From Osedax fenrisi (Eukaryota > Annelida > Polychaeta > Sabellida > Siboglinidae): 64,000 nucleotides of DNA. The notes below the pieces were generated by a model. It saw nothing but the letters and a program-made list of their open reading frames with translations. It made no database searches and was not told the DNA's origin. The translations under genes were made by a program, and so were the position numbers. The stretch is from NCBI GenBank assembly GCA_964019155.1, contig OZ025246.1:2839066-2903065 (forward strand). Reading direction: 5' to 3'. Of the stretch, positions 24,171-36,690 are shown in pieces; position 1 is the stretch's first letter, and each line of letters starts with the position of its first letter.

Positions 24171-25768
24171 CCCAGGAAACACAATCCAATATTAATCCGG
24201 ATTCAATCCGAATTATAGATCCGGATCAAAGTCGAGTATTTAGGATACTTTGATCCGGAATAATTTGGATTTCCTGGATAATAAACATTTTATTACTGTA
24301 ATTATAACAACAAAATCATTAATTTATAATGCTAATATATATTATATTGTTTTCTATATTATGGCTAGAAGCAATCTATATATTGATTTTATATCAGATT
24401 TTGGTTGGCTTTTTATATAGATTTATAATATTATACTTATGTTACATGTATGATATATCCCCTATATATACCCTCATATATAAGTATGATCCCTAAAAAC
24501 TTATATGATCTTAATTATTTTATAAGTATTTATAAATATATTGTATTTTAAATTTATATTATAGTTATACATAGTTATATATAGGTTAAATAAATTGTTT
24601 TTAAAAAAAACATTTTTTTAATATGATAAATTTATCAAAAAATATTCAATGTTTTTTATTTATTTTAATTAATTTAGATTCAATAGATTTACTTAAATTT
24701 AATAAAATAATAAATAATTAAATAATTGGAAATATTTATAAATAAATATTTAATATATTAATATTTAAATACTTTTTGTATACATCTTTAAAAGTATACA
24801 GTAATAGCCTCATAATAGCAACATAACAGAATAATTAATAGCCTAAAATATTTACATTGTGCTATTATGCTGCTATTATGTTGCCATTAAATGTGTATTA
24901 TGCTGCTATTAATTTGCCATGTTATTATGATGCTGTTATGTTGTTATTTAAAGTCTATTATTCTATTATTATGCTTCTATTCATTTTAAAAGTATAGTAT
25001 GCTGATATTATGTTGATATTATTAAAATAGCTGCATAATAGCACAATAGGCTATAAAAACCTATAAACATTTGAGGCTATTACATATTCTGTTATAATGC
25101 TATTACGAGGCTATTGATGTTTTCTGGATATATATATATATATATATATAATGTATACAATTTGACAATTCGTATTGAACAATAAAAATTAAATCCGTAT
25201 CACTTAATCTGGATTGAATCCATATAGTACAATCCAAATTAAATGCTGATTACATAATCAGGATTGAATCCATATTGAACAATTCAAATTCAATCCGGAT
25301 TACATAATCCGGATTTAATCCGTATTGAACAATCCAAGTTAAATCCGTATCACTTAATCCGGATTTAATCCGTATTGAACAATCCAAATTTAATCCGTAT
25401 CACTTAATTCGGATCGAATCCGTATTGAATTTGAATCAAATGCCAGTTTAAATCCGATATTTTATTCGAATCCAATCTGGATCTAATCCGTATCTAATAA
25501 TTATTAAACAAATTTGAGATTATATAATCTCAAATATAATATATATTCGTATATTTAATATATTAAATATATAATATTCTTCATTTATAAAACAGCAAAC
25601 TTTGTATATTATACAAATAATTAATTTGTATATAAAATTATATTTTTGGATCCTATGATTCAAATTTAATCCGGAATAAATCAGGATCTGGATACATTTA
25701 TCTTGATCCGAAATTAATCCAAATTCAATCCGGATCTAATACGGATAGAAAAAGTATGTTTTCCTGGG
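24171..25768. mobile_element. CCCAGGAAA-ended element (R2 copy)
   Basis: This is a 1.6-kb non-coding element with short inverted ends CCCAGGAAA and TTTCCTGGG, flanked by TA. The first 107 bp (24171-24280) themselves form a foldback with ends CCAGGAAAC and TTTCCTGG around ATTAATCCGGAT, so a smaller element of the same end type seems nested at the left edge. Inside are the MITE-like block (24799-25127) and AATCCGGATT-rich subrepeats. An internal paralogue of the target (23158-23200, also 28000-28040) lacks the element: AGCCATGATCTA runs straight into TTGAGTTATGCATAGTTAG, matching both flanks. No transposase. Confidence 0.72.
24799..25127. mobile_element. MITE-like block (R2 copy)
   Basis: It runs from ACAGTAATAGCC to GGCTATTGATGTTTTCTGG, with GCTATTATG and CATAATAGC words inside. 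Same family as 11324-11637 and 63495-63666. Confidence 0.6.
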
Positions 25769-25852
25769 TATTAATTAAAGCATAATTAGATAATTGGAAA
25801 TTATCTGATAATACATTGGAATAGTAAGACAATAATGTCTATTGTTGAATTT

Positions 25853-26256
25853 CATTCACACAGGGTCGGCAAAAACCCCAAAAATCTAAGAAATATATAA
25901 GAGGTTTTTGAGCTATTGGGTTTTTGGTGGGTTTTTGAGTGTTTCTAGGGTTTTGGGTGTTTTTCTTTATCTTAAATTTAAAAATAAAAAAATCAAGAAA
26001 AAATATTTAAAAAAAATATATATATTATATAAATTAAATACTATAATAGTGTTGTAATATATATTAATATAATACTATAAAGGTTAATGACATTTTAAAT
26101 TGTAAAATGTCAAGTATTCTAATAAATGGTTTATATTTTAAATAAATATAAATAATTAATATATATTTGAAATATAATTATATTTATACACTTAATAATA
26201 ATATTTATTTATTAAATCAAATATAATAATAGTAGATATAAATAGACTCCTCAGTA

Positions 26257-26305
<49 letters not shown>

Positions 26306-27349
26306 ATTGATTGATTGAAAGTTTATTTAAACACTTAAATAAATCATAATTTATTTCTCAAAAGTGTATATATAGAATACAAATAATAGATTAGGTAAAA
26401 CAATAAATACTGATAATATTATTAAATAAAATAGAATAAACCGTATGTAAATTAATAAATAAATAATAATGAAAAACAATATTTGTATTACAGGTTGCCA
26501 CCTGATATAAATTATTGTATATCTTTCATTTATGTGTTATGCTATTTTATGGATCTAATATAGTGTGGGATTGAATTCCATAGTTTTTGACAAATATAAC
26601 TCAGTGCCCGAGTATTCATTATTGAGGGATGGAGAATTGGGGTAGATAGCAAATTATATTCAATGTTTCTAATAGATGGTAGGGAAGATCTTTGTACTAG
26701 ATAAGCAGACATATATGAGGGGCAATTCGAAGAGCTCTTAAGAGATCTGTATATTGAGTATATTGAGGAATGGAGAATAGATAGTATACGATAATTAGAT
26801 CATTTGTTAAATGGGAACCATGGAGGTAAGTGTTGGTATGAGGAAGTAGAGGTATGATCTCGAATAAGTAAGTTATATGTTGTACGGATTGATGAATGAA
26901 TAACTCGATTATGGGGGGAGAGAAAGTATAATGGAAGATTGCTAAGGATTGAGGAACAGTAATCTATACGTGAGAGAACAAGGGAATTAATTAGAGTTTT
27001 AGTAAGAGATAAAGTAATTGTTTTCGTATTTTTCTAATTCTAAATAGATGATGATTTGCAGATTTAGTGATGTCAATAATATGAGGAATGAAAGAAAGTA
27101 TAGAATCAAAAAGTATATATATATATGTATATCATTATTAACTTACTTATAAATTAATTAAAATGTGATAATTAAATAATAATAATTAATTATATATTAA
27201 AACCCAGAAATAATAATGACAACAAAAATGAAAAACCCCCAAAAAACCCAAAAACCCCAAAAACCCCTAAAATTATCAAAAAGTGAAACCCAAAAATCAA
27301 ATAACTCAAAAACACAAAAACCCCTACTTCTGCCAACCATGCATTCACA
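25853..27349. mobile_element. hAT-like element with 8-bp duplication (R2)
   Basis: The element is 25861-27341 (1481 bp), flanked by CATTCACA on both sides (25853-25860 and 27342-27349). The ends are CAGGGTCGGCAAAAACCCC and, read inward from the right, CATGGTTGGCAGAAGTAGGG; CAGGGTYGGCA ends and 8-bp duplications are typical of hAT transposons. Both ends run into G-rich tracts (GGGTTTTTGGTGGGTTTTTG). The empty paralogue at 28095-28140, with only one copy of a CATTCAAA-like site, shows the insertion directly. There is no transposase; the inside is AT-rich DNA plus an old LINE fragment. Confidence 0.82.
26302..27095 (-). pseudogene. Old LINE 3' fragment inside hAT-like element (R2)
   Basis: Read on the minus strand, the less AT-rich block translates, with frameshifts, to pieces typical of the region after the RT core of L2/CR1-like LINEs. 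These include TKSANHHLFRIRKIRKQL, a Q-H-L-x-x-W-F-P stretch, R-S-D-Y-R-I-L-like, RALRIAPH and finally FVKNYGIQSH, in the place of the family's C-terminal W-N-S-L-P segment. The left end is a tail of repeated CAAT (TTGATTGATTGA on the plus strand). It is heavily broken in every unit, so it inserted long before the array formed. Confidence 0.6.
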
Positions 27350-27391
27350 TATATGTGAAAATTGATATAAGGGAGTATTATCATGTATAAG

Positions 27392-27442
<51 letters not shown>

Positions 27443-28834
27443 GTTGAATTTTGAAAGCCGAAGTGAAAAGTCGTTTTTTTTTACATTACTATTTCATTCA
27501 AAAATGTACATTTAAAATTTATAAATTAACACATTATTTTATATATTATTGATATTTCATTTGATGAATACCAGGTATTTATAAAATATATATTTTTAAT
27601 TTTAATTTCTTTTGTATTGTAGATTTGTCAAAATCATTTAATTTTAATTTCTTTTGTCTGGCTATTACATGATTATTTTTTTCTCTTCATAAAATAAATT
27701 CTGATATAATTTTATTATAATGTATTTTGTTTTATTGATTTTTATAGTTCATAAATATATTATATGTTATATAAAAGTGTAGATTTTCATATAGTTTCAG
27801 CGGATTACGATTAAAAAGGACGAGTTTAGGGTTAAAGGTCACATTTTAAATGTGAAATAAAATGTCAGTTATATTTGCAGTAAAAAGCGACAGTTGAATT
27901 AGCTATCGAAGAGAGATGATTTAGATATATTGATGATTCAGAATTATAATGTTATATTGATTGATTGAATGTTTATTTATACACAAAAATAACGTATATA
28001 TAGCCATGATCTATTGAGTTATGCATAGTTAGATAATTGGAAGTTATCTGATAGTATATTGGAATAGTAAGACAATAATGACTATAGTTGAATGTCATTC
28101 AAATATATGTGATAATTTATATAAGGGAGTAATATCATGTACAAGCATTATATTTATATATATATAATGAGAGTAGGAGGTGGCAGGGAATAGGTATCTG
28201 GAGACAAATTTAATGAAGGGGGATATTGGGTAGATATATTGGAAATTTCACTAATGATAATCGATTTAAAATAAAGGAAGATAATATTTTAGTAGGCTTC
28301 CAAGAAGATATTTTTTTTCTAGGATTGATATACGAATTTAATGGCATATGAAATAGAATAAATGAGAAATTCAATAATATAATATATAGGATATGTAAGG
28401 ATATAGGATAAATAATACTCTTGGAATATTTATTTGAGTATTTAATGTAGCGCATATTCATTGGAGTTCTCTCGACTCAATTAATTCTTAAATGTGTAAT
28501 GTAACTTATTTTTGTGTGCAATAAATCTATTAAATTATATTGCAACATGACATTCCAACATTTTCAGGGAACCGATGTTATGAAAAAGGGTAATAAATTG
28601 AATGTTATTGAATAAATAAGGTATTTTAACATCGGAGAAATTATATCATGATTGAGCTAAGTAGGAAAAAACCATTATTTAGGGAAAGATTTAATATATC
28701 AAGAATATATGAATCCTTATTTGAAGATAATATTGTAATGGGTTCTATATAAAGTAAATGTATTAGAATAATAATAAGAATAAAACGTAAAGATGATATC
28801 AGATATAATAAAAATAGAAGGAATATATAATACA

Positions 28835-28891
<57 letters not shown>

Positions 28892-29021
28892 TGAAAAAGT
28901 TAATATTTATTAAAACATACAAACTTGAGAAACATTTAAAATGATCGATATATATTATATTATTAAATTATTTAACAATTATTATGTAATATATAATATA
29001 AATATTTTAATATATTGTAAC
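27350..29021. other. Unit spacer between hAT-like element and EGF exon
   Basis: It holds a TA run (27395-27440). At 28000-28140 is the empty paralogue of both element insertion sites, including the palindrome AGATAATTGGAAGTTATCT. A short inverted pair, CCGATGTTA (28573) and TAACATCGG (28627), lies about 50 bp apart, and a TA run sits at 28838-28888. A minus-strand open frame of 83 codons at 28210-28461, repeated in R6 and shortened in R4 and R5, has no cysteines or recognisable domain. I do not call it a gene. Confidence 0.55.
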
Positions 29022-29150
29022 CTATACACACTTTTCCTTTCTTTTCATATCCATTATTACATTTACATTCGTAACTTGTACTTATATTTACGCAATAAGA
29101 ATTCCGTACATTTGAACATAAGGTAGTATCTTGTATACATTTATTGATTT
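29022..29150 (-). CDS. EGF-like exon, array copy 2 (R2)
   Basis: 129 nt, phase 1-1, acceptor TTATTATTTAG, donor ATAG|GTTACAATA. Six cysteines with the same 6-7-8-1-10 spacing. This is the only copy that keeps the full Asx-hydroxylation pattern: CVNISTSYECKC, with Asn at the key site, where the other five have Lys. The C5-C6 loop is NNGYEKKGKV. It is the closest copy to a textbook calcium-binding EGF domain and may be nearest the ancestral sequence. Confidence 0.84.
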
Positions 29151-29422
29151 CTAAATAATAAAGTATATAAAGTATGTTATATATTACAAATGAAAGTTGT
29201 ATTTAATAACTTATTAATTAAATTTTAAACATTATAATTAAACTACATATTGATCATTTGTATATGATGAGCTTTTGGTATATTTTCACTTATCATATGT
29301 ATTCCAATGCTATAAATAGTGGGGTAACCCTCAGTTATAATTGAAGTGAAACCTCGATAGTTATAGAAGAAAGCGGATATTGATGATTTAGAAATAAAAT
29401 ATTAGATATAAGCCATTATCTA

Positions 29423-30363
29423 CCCAGGAAACACAATCCAATATTAATCCGGATTCAATCCGAATTATAGATCCGGATCAAAGTCGAGTATTTAGGATAC
29501 TTTGATCCGGATTAATTTTGATTCCCTGGATAATAAACATTTTATTACTGTAATTATAAAAACAAAATCATTAATTTATAATGCTAATTTATATTATATT
29601 GTTTTCTATATTATGGCTAAAAGCAATCTATATATTGATTTTATATCAGATTTATGTTGGCTTTTTATATAGATTTATAATATTATACTTATGTTACATG
29701 TAGGATATATCCCCTATATATACCCTCATATATAAGTATGATCCCTACATACTTATATGATCTTAATTATTTTATAAGTATTTATAAATATATTGTATTT
29801 TAAATATATATTATAGTTATACATTGTTATATATAGGTTAAATAAATTGTTTTTAAAAAAAAAATTTTTTTAAATATGATAAATTTATCAAAAAATATTC
29901 AATATTTATTATTTATTTTAATTAATTTAGATTCAATAGATTTACTTAAATTTAATAAAATAATAAATAATTAAATAATTAGAAATATTTATAAATAAAT
30001 ATTTAATATATTAATATTTAAATACTTGTTGTATACATATTTAAAAGTATACAGTAATAGCCTCATAATAGCAACATAACAGAATAATTAATAGCCTCAA
30101 ATATTTACATTGTGCTATTATGCTGCTATTATGTTGCCATTAAATGTTTATTATGCTGCTATTAATTTGCCATGTTATTATGATGCTGTTATGTTGCTAT
30201 TTAAAGTATATTATTCTATTATTATGCTTCTATTAATTTTAAAAGTATAGTATGCTGATATTATGTTGTTATTATTAAAATAGCTGCATAATAGCACAAT
30301 ATAAACATTTGAGGCTCTTAAATATTCTGTTATAATGCTATTATGAGGCTATTGATGTTTTCT

Positions 30364-30404
<41 letters not shown>

Positions 30405-31022
30405 GTATACAATTTGACAATTCGTATTGAACAATCAAAATTAAATCCGTATCACTTAATCTGGATTGAATCCATATTGTACAATCCAAAGTAAATGCTG
30501 ATTACATAATCCGGATTGAATCCGTATTGAACAATTCAAATTCAATCCGGATTACATAATCCGGATTTAATCCGTATTGAACAATCCAAGTTAAATCCGT
30601 ATCACTTAATCCGGATTTAATCCGTATTGAACAATCCAAATTCAATCCGGATTACATAATCCGGATTTAATCCGTATTGAACAATCCAAATTTAATCCGT
30701 ATCACTTAATTCGGATCGAATCCGTATCGAATTTGAATCAAAATGCCAGGTTAAATCCGACATTTTATTCGAATCCAATCTGGATCTAATCCGTATCTAA
30801 TAATTATTAAACAAATTTGAGATTATATAATCTCAAATATATTAAATACTCGTATATTTAATATATTAAATATATAATATTCTTCATTTATAAAAAGCAA
30901 ACTTTGTATATTGTAATAATAATTAATTTTTATATAAAATTATATTTTTGGATCCTATGATTCAAATTTAATCCAAATTCAATCCGGATCTAATACGGAT
31001 AGAAAAAGTATGTTTTCCTGGG
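29423..31022. mobile_element. CCCAGGAAA-ended element (R3 copy)
   Basis: As at 24171-25768, with the same TA flanks and ends. It has one extra AATCCGGATT subrepeat block and a short deletion before its right end (near 30970). Confidence 0.7.
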
Positions 31023-31114
31023 TATTAATTAAAGCATAATTAGATAATTGGAAATTATCTGATAATACATTGGAATAGTAAGACAATAATGTCTATTGTT
31101 GAATTTCATTCACA

Positions 31115-31510
31115 CATGGTCGGCAAAAACCCCAAAAATCTAAGAAATATATAAGAGGTTTTTGAGCTATTGGGTTTTTGGTGGGTTTTTGGGTGTTTCT
31201 AGGGTTTTGGGTGTTTTTCTTTATCTTAAATTTAAAAATAAAAAAATCAAGAAAAAATATTTAAAAAAAATATATATATTATATAAATTAAATACTATAA
31301 TAGTGTTGTAATATATATTAATATAATACTATAAAGGTTAATGACATTTTAAATTGTAAAATGTCAAGTATTCTAATAAATGATTTATATTTTAAATAAA
31401 TATAAATAATTAATATATATTTGAAATATAATTATATTTATACACTTAATAATAATATGTATTTATTAAATCAAATATAATAATAATAGATATTAATAGA
31501 CTCCTCAGTA

Positions 31511-31557
<47 letters not shown>

Positions 31558-31631
31558 ATTGATTGATTGAAAGTTTATTTAAACACTTAAATAAATCATA
31601 ATTTATTTCTCAAAAGTGTATATATAGAATA
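31115..31631. mobile_element. hAT-like element, right part deleted (R3)
   Basis: The left end, CATGGTCGGCAAAAACCCC, is preceded by CATTCACA. The right end is lost in the R3 deletion; only the CAAT-repeat tail of the nested LINE (from 31556) remains. Confidence 0.75.
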
Positions 31632-32895
31632 GTTTGTTTTATTGATTTTTATAGTTCATATATATATTATATGTGATATAAAAGTGTAGATTTGCATATA
31701 GTTTCAGCGGGTTACGATTAAAAAGGACGAGTTTAGGGTTAAAGGTTACATTTTAAATGCGAAATAAAATGTCAGTTATAATTGCAGTAAAAATCGACAG
31801 TTGAATTATCTATCGAAGAGAGATGATTTAGATATATTGATGATTCAGAATTATAATGTTATATTGATTGATTGAATGTTTATTTATACACAAAAATAAC
31901 GTATATATAGCCATGATCTATTAAGTTATGCATAGTTAGATAATTGGAAGTTATCTGATAGTATTTTGTAATAGTAAGACAAGAATGACTATAGTCGAAT
32001 GGCATTCACATATATATATGTGATAATTTATATAAGGGATTAATATCATGTACAAGCATTATGTGTATATATAATGAGAGTAGGAGGTGGCAGGGAATAG
32101 GTATCTGGAGACAAATTTAATGAACGGGGATATTGGGTAGATATATTGGAAATTTCACTAATGATAATCGATTTAAAATAAAGGAAGAAAATATTTTAGT
32201 AGGCTTCCAAGAAGATATTTTTTTTCTAGGATTGATATACGAATTTAATGGCATATGAAATAGAATAAATGAGAAATTCAATAATATAATTTATAGGATA
32301 TTTAAGGATATAGGATAAATAATACTCTTGGAATATTTATTTGAGTATTTAATGTAGCGCATATTCATTGGAGTTCTCTCGTCTCAATTAATTCTTAAAT
32401 GTGTAATGGAACTTATTTTTGTGTGCAATAAATCTATTAAATTATATTGCAACATGACATTCCAACAATTTCAGGGAACCGATGTTATGAAAAAGGGTAA
32501 TAAATTGAATGTTATTGAATAAATAAGGTATTTTAACATCGGAGAAATTATATCATGATTGAGCTAAGTAGGAAAAAACCATTATTTAGGGAAAGATTGA
32601 ATATATCAAGAATATATGAAACCTTATTTGAAGATAATATTGTAATGGGTTCTATAGTAAATGTATTAGAATAATAATAAGAATAAAACGTAAAGATGAT
32701 ATCAGATATAATAAAAAAGGAGGAATATATAATACAGATGTATATATATATATATATATATAAATTGAAAAAGTTAATATTTATTAAAACATACAAACTT
32801 GAGAAACATTTAAAATGATCGATATATATTATATTATTAAATTATTTAACAAATATTATGTAATATATAATATAAATATTTTAATACATTGTAAC

Positions 32896-33024
32896 CTATA
32901 CACACTATTCCTCTCCATTCATATCCATAATTACATTTACATTTGTAACTTGTACTTATCTTTACGCAATAAGAATTCCGTACATTTGAACATAAGGTAG
33001 TATCTTGTATACATTTATTGATTT
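32896..33024 (-). CDS. EGF-like exon, array copy 3 (R3)
   Basis: 129 nt, phase 1-1, acceptor TTATTATTTAG, donor ATAG|GTTACAATG. The six cysteines are kept. CVKISTSYKCKC lacks the Asx residue. The C5-C6 loop is NYGYEWRGIV, which differs from copies 1 and 2 at several residues. It remains intact although this unit lost 1.36 kb. Confidence 0.83.
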
Positions 33025-33276
33025 CTAAATAATAAAGTATATAAAGTATGTTATATATTACAAATGAAAGTTGTATTTAATAACATTATAATTAAACTAC
33101 ATATTGATCATTTGTATATGATGAGATTTTGGTATATTTCTACTTATCATATGTATTCCAATGCTATAAATAGTGGGGTAACCCTCAGTTATAATTGAAG
33201 TGAAACCTCGATAGTTATAGAAGAAAGCGGATATTAATGATTTAGAAGTAAAATATTAGATATAAGCCATTATCTA

Positions 33277-34217
33277 CCCAGGAAACACAATCCATTATTA
33301 ATCCGGATTCAATCCGAATTATAGATCCGGATCAAAGTCGAGTATTTAGGATACTTTAATTCGGATTAATTTGGATTCCCTGGATAATAAATATTTTATT
33401 ACTGTAATTATAACAACAAAATCATTAATTTATAATGCTAATTTATATTATATTGTTTTCTATATTATGGCTAGAAGCAATCTATATATTGATTTTATAT
33501 CAGATTTATGTTGGCTTTTTATATAGATTTATAATATTATACTTATGTTACATGTATGATATATCCACTATATATACCCTCATATATAAGTATGATCCCT
33601 AAATACTTATATGATCTTAATTATTTTATAAGTATTTATAAATATATTGTATTTTAAATATATATTATGGTTATACATTGTTATATATAGGTTAAATAAA
33701 TTGTTTTTAAAAAAAAACATTTTTTAAATATGAAAAATTTATCAACAAATATTCAATATTTATTATTTATTTTAATTAATTTAGATTCAATAGATTTACT
33801 TAAATTTAATAAAATAATAAATAATTAAATAATTGGAAATATTTATAAATAAATATTTAATATATTAATATTTAAATACTTGTTGTATACATCTTTAAAA
33901 GTATACAGTAATAGCCTCATAATAGCAATATAACAGAATAATTAATAGCCTCAAATATTTACATTGTGCTATTATGCTGCTATTATGTTGCCATTAAATG
34001 TTTATTATGCTGCTATTAATTTGCCATGTTATTATGATGCTGTTATGTTGCTATTTAAAGTCTATTATTCTATTATTATGCTTCTATTAATTTTAAAAGT
34101 ATAGTATGCTGATATTATGTTGTTATTATTAAAATAGCTGCATAATAGCACAATATAAACATTTGAGGCTCTTAAATATTCTGTTATAATGCTATTATGA
34201 GGCTATTGATGTTTTCT

Positions 34218-34250
<33 letters not shown>

Positions 34251-34906
34251 GTATACAATTTGACAATTCGTATTGAACAATCAAAATTAAATCCGTATCA
34301 CTTAATCTGGATTGAATCCATATTGTACAATCCAAATTAAATGCTGATTACATAATCCGGATTGAATAATTCAAATTCAATCCGGATTACATAATCCGGA
34401 TTTAATCCGTATTGAACAATCCAAGTTAAATCCGTATCACTTAATCCGGATTTAATCCGTATTGAACAATCCAAATTCAATCCGGATTACATAATCAGGA
34501 TTTAATCCGTATTGAACAATCCAAATTTAATCCGTATCACTTAATTTTTATCGAATCCGTATTGATTTTGAATCAAAATGCCAGTTTAAATACGACATTT
34601 TATTCGAATCAAATCTGGATCTAATCCGTATCAAATAATTATTAAACAAATTTAAGATTATATAATCTCAAATATAATATATATTCGTATATTTAATATA
34701 TTAAATATATAATAATCTTCATTTATAAAACAACAAACTTTGTATATTGTAATAATAATTAATTTTTATATAAAATTATATTTTTGGATCCTATGATTCA
34801 AATTTAATCTGGAATAAATCAGGATCTAGATACATTTATCTTGATCCGAAATTAATCCAAATTCAATCCGGATCTAATACGGATAGAAAAAGTATGTTTT
34901 CCTGGG
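33277..34906. mobile_element. CCCAGGAAA-ended element (R4 copy)
   Basis: Same ends and TA flanks. A few base changes erode the AATCCGGATT subrepeats (for example TTTTTATCGAATCC near 34545). Confidence 0.7.
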
Positions 34907-34960
34907 TATTAATTAAAGCATAATTAGATAATTGGAAATTATCTGATAATACATTGGAAT

Positions 34961-35410
34961 AGTAAGACAATAATGTCTATTGTTGAATTTCATTCACACA
35001 GGGTCGGCAAAAACCCCAAAAATCTAAGATATATATAAGAGGTTTTTGAGCTATTGGATTTTTGGTGGGTTTTTGGATGTTTCTAGGGTTTTGGGTGTTT
35101 TTCTTTATCTTAAATTTAAAAATAAAAAAATCAAGAAAAAATATTTAAAAAAAATATATATATTATATAAATTAAATACTATAATAGTAAGACAATAATG
35201 TCTATTGTTGAATTTCATTCACACAGGGTCGGCAAAAACCCCAAAAATCTAAGAAATATATAAGAGGTTTTTGAGCTATTGGGTTTTTGGTGGGTTTTTG
35301 GGTGTTTCTAGGGTTTTGGGTGTTTTTCTTTATCTTAAATTTAAAAATAAAAAAATCAAGAAAAAATATTTTAAAAAAATATATATATTATATAAATTAA
35401 ATACTATAAT
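34961..35410. repeat. 225-bp tandem duplication over the hAT-like left end
   Basis: AGTAAGACAATAATGTCTAT starts at 34961 and again at 35186. Each copy contains the CATTCACA and CAGGGTCGGC end (34999 and 35224). Short AATAGT homology at the joint suggests slippage. Confidence 0.85.
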
Positions 35411-36690
35411 AGTGTTGTAATATATATTAATATAATACTATAAAGGTTAATGGCATTTTAAATTGTAAAATGTCAAGTATTCTAATAAATGATTTATATT
35501 TTAAATAAATATAAATAATTAATATATATTTGAAATATAATTATATTTATACACTTAATAATAATATTTATTTATTAAATCAAATATAATAATAGTAGAT
35601 ATAAATAGACTCCTCAGTATAATTATATATATATATATATATATTGATTGATTGATTGAAAGTTTATTTAAACACTTAAATAAATCATAATTTATTTCTC
35701 AAAAGTGTATATATAGAATACAAATAATAGATTAGGTAAAACAATAAATACTGATAATATTATTAAATAAAATAGAATAAACCGTATGTAAATTAATAAA
35801 TAAATAATAATGACAAACAATATTTGTATTACAGGTTGCCACCTGATATAAATTATTGTATATCTTTCATTTATGTTTTATGCTATTTTATGGATCTAAT
35901 ATAGGGTGGGATTGAATTCCATAGTTTTGGACAAATATAACTCAGTGCCCGAGTATTCATTATTGAGGGATGGAGAATTGGGGTAGATAAAAAATTATAT
36001 TCAATGTTTCTAATAGATGGAAGGGAAGATCTTTGTACTAGATAATCAGACATATTGGAGGGGCAATTCGAAGAGCTATTAAGAAATCTTTATATTGATA
36101 ATATTGAGGAATGGACAATAGATAGTATACGATAATTAGATCATTTGTTGAATGGGAACCATGGAGGTAAGTGTTGGTATGAGGAATAGAGGTATGATCT
36201 CGAATACGTAGGTTATATGTTGTACGGATTGATGAATGAATAAATCGATTTTGGGGGGAGAGAGAGTATAATGGAAGATTGCTAAGGATCGAGGAACAGT
36301 AATCTATACGTGAGAGAATACGGGAATTAACTAGAGTTTTAGTAAGAGATACAGTAATTGTTTTCGTATTTTTCTAATTCTAAATAGATGATGATTTGCA
36401 GATTTAGTGATGTCAATAATATGAGGAATGAAGGAAAGAGTAGAATCAAAAAGTATATATATATATATATATATGTGTATATCATTATTAACTTACTTAT
36501 ACATTAATTAAAATATGATAATTAAATAATAATAATTAATTATATACTAAAACCCAGAAATAATAATGACAACAAAAATGAAAAACCCCCAAAAAACCCA
36601 AAAACCCTAAAAACCCTAAAATTATCAAAAAGTGAAACCCAAAAATCCAATGACCCAAAAACACAAAAACCCCTACTTCTGCCAACAATG
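34999..36690. mobile_element. hAT-like element (R4 copy, doubled left end)
   Basis: The right end is GCCAACAATG at 36690, then CATTCACA (36691-36698). The left end is present twice because of the 225-bp duplication. It contains the nested LINE fragment 35643-36440. Confidence 0.75.
35643..36440 (-). pseudogene. Old LINE 3' fragment (R4 copy)
   Basis: Same content and orientation as 26302-27095, with the CAAT-repeat tail at the left edge and further base changes. Confidence 0.58.

Larger units (their letters stand above)
10992..24468. repeat. Array unit R1 (with 8.6-kb insertion)
   Basis: The 13.5-kb length is about 4.84 kb of unit sequence plus the element at 13771-22402 and its 2-bp target duplication. 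It is the most diverged copy, for example AATTCACA instead of CATTCACA left of the hAT-like element. It also lacks about 90 bp of the hAT-like element's C-rich right end. The spacer 22493-23789 contains no gene other than the EGF exon at its end. Confidence 0.85.
24469..29720. repeat. Array unit R2 (5252 bp, near-basic form)
   Basis: This unit has none of the large changes of the others and serves as the reference. It shares private variants with R5's left half, for example the insertion CTATAAAAACCTATAAAC near 25060 and AGTGTGGGATTGAATTCC near 26563. Confidence 0.88.
29721..33574. repeat. Array unit R3 (3854 bp, 1.36-kb deletion)
   Basis: Compared with R2, sequence corresponding to about 26370-27725 is missing. 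The junction is at 31630-31632 (TATATAGAATAG joined to TTTGTTTTATTG). The deletion removes most of the LINE fragment, the right end of the hAT-like element and the following spacer. The EGF exon is untouched. Confidence 0.88.

Noticed and set aside
25861..25970. Repeats of TTTTTGGG as an internal telomere tract
   Set aside because: Spacing is irregular, and the tracts coincide with the ends of a hAT-like element with target duplications.
27190..27384. Minus-strand frame rich in Phe and Gly (GVFGVFGFFGGFSF type)
   Set aside because: It is a translation of the G-rich end of the hAT-like element, and a stop or frame change interrupts it in other copies.
28210..28461. Minus-strand open frame of about 83 codons conserved in several units
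   Set aside because: Its conservation is explained by unit duplication. It is shortened in R4 and R5, has no domain, and its composition is that of AT-rich spacer.
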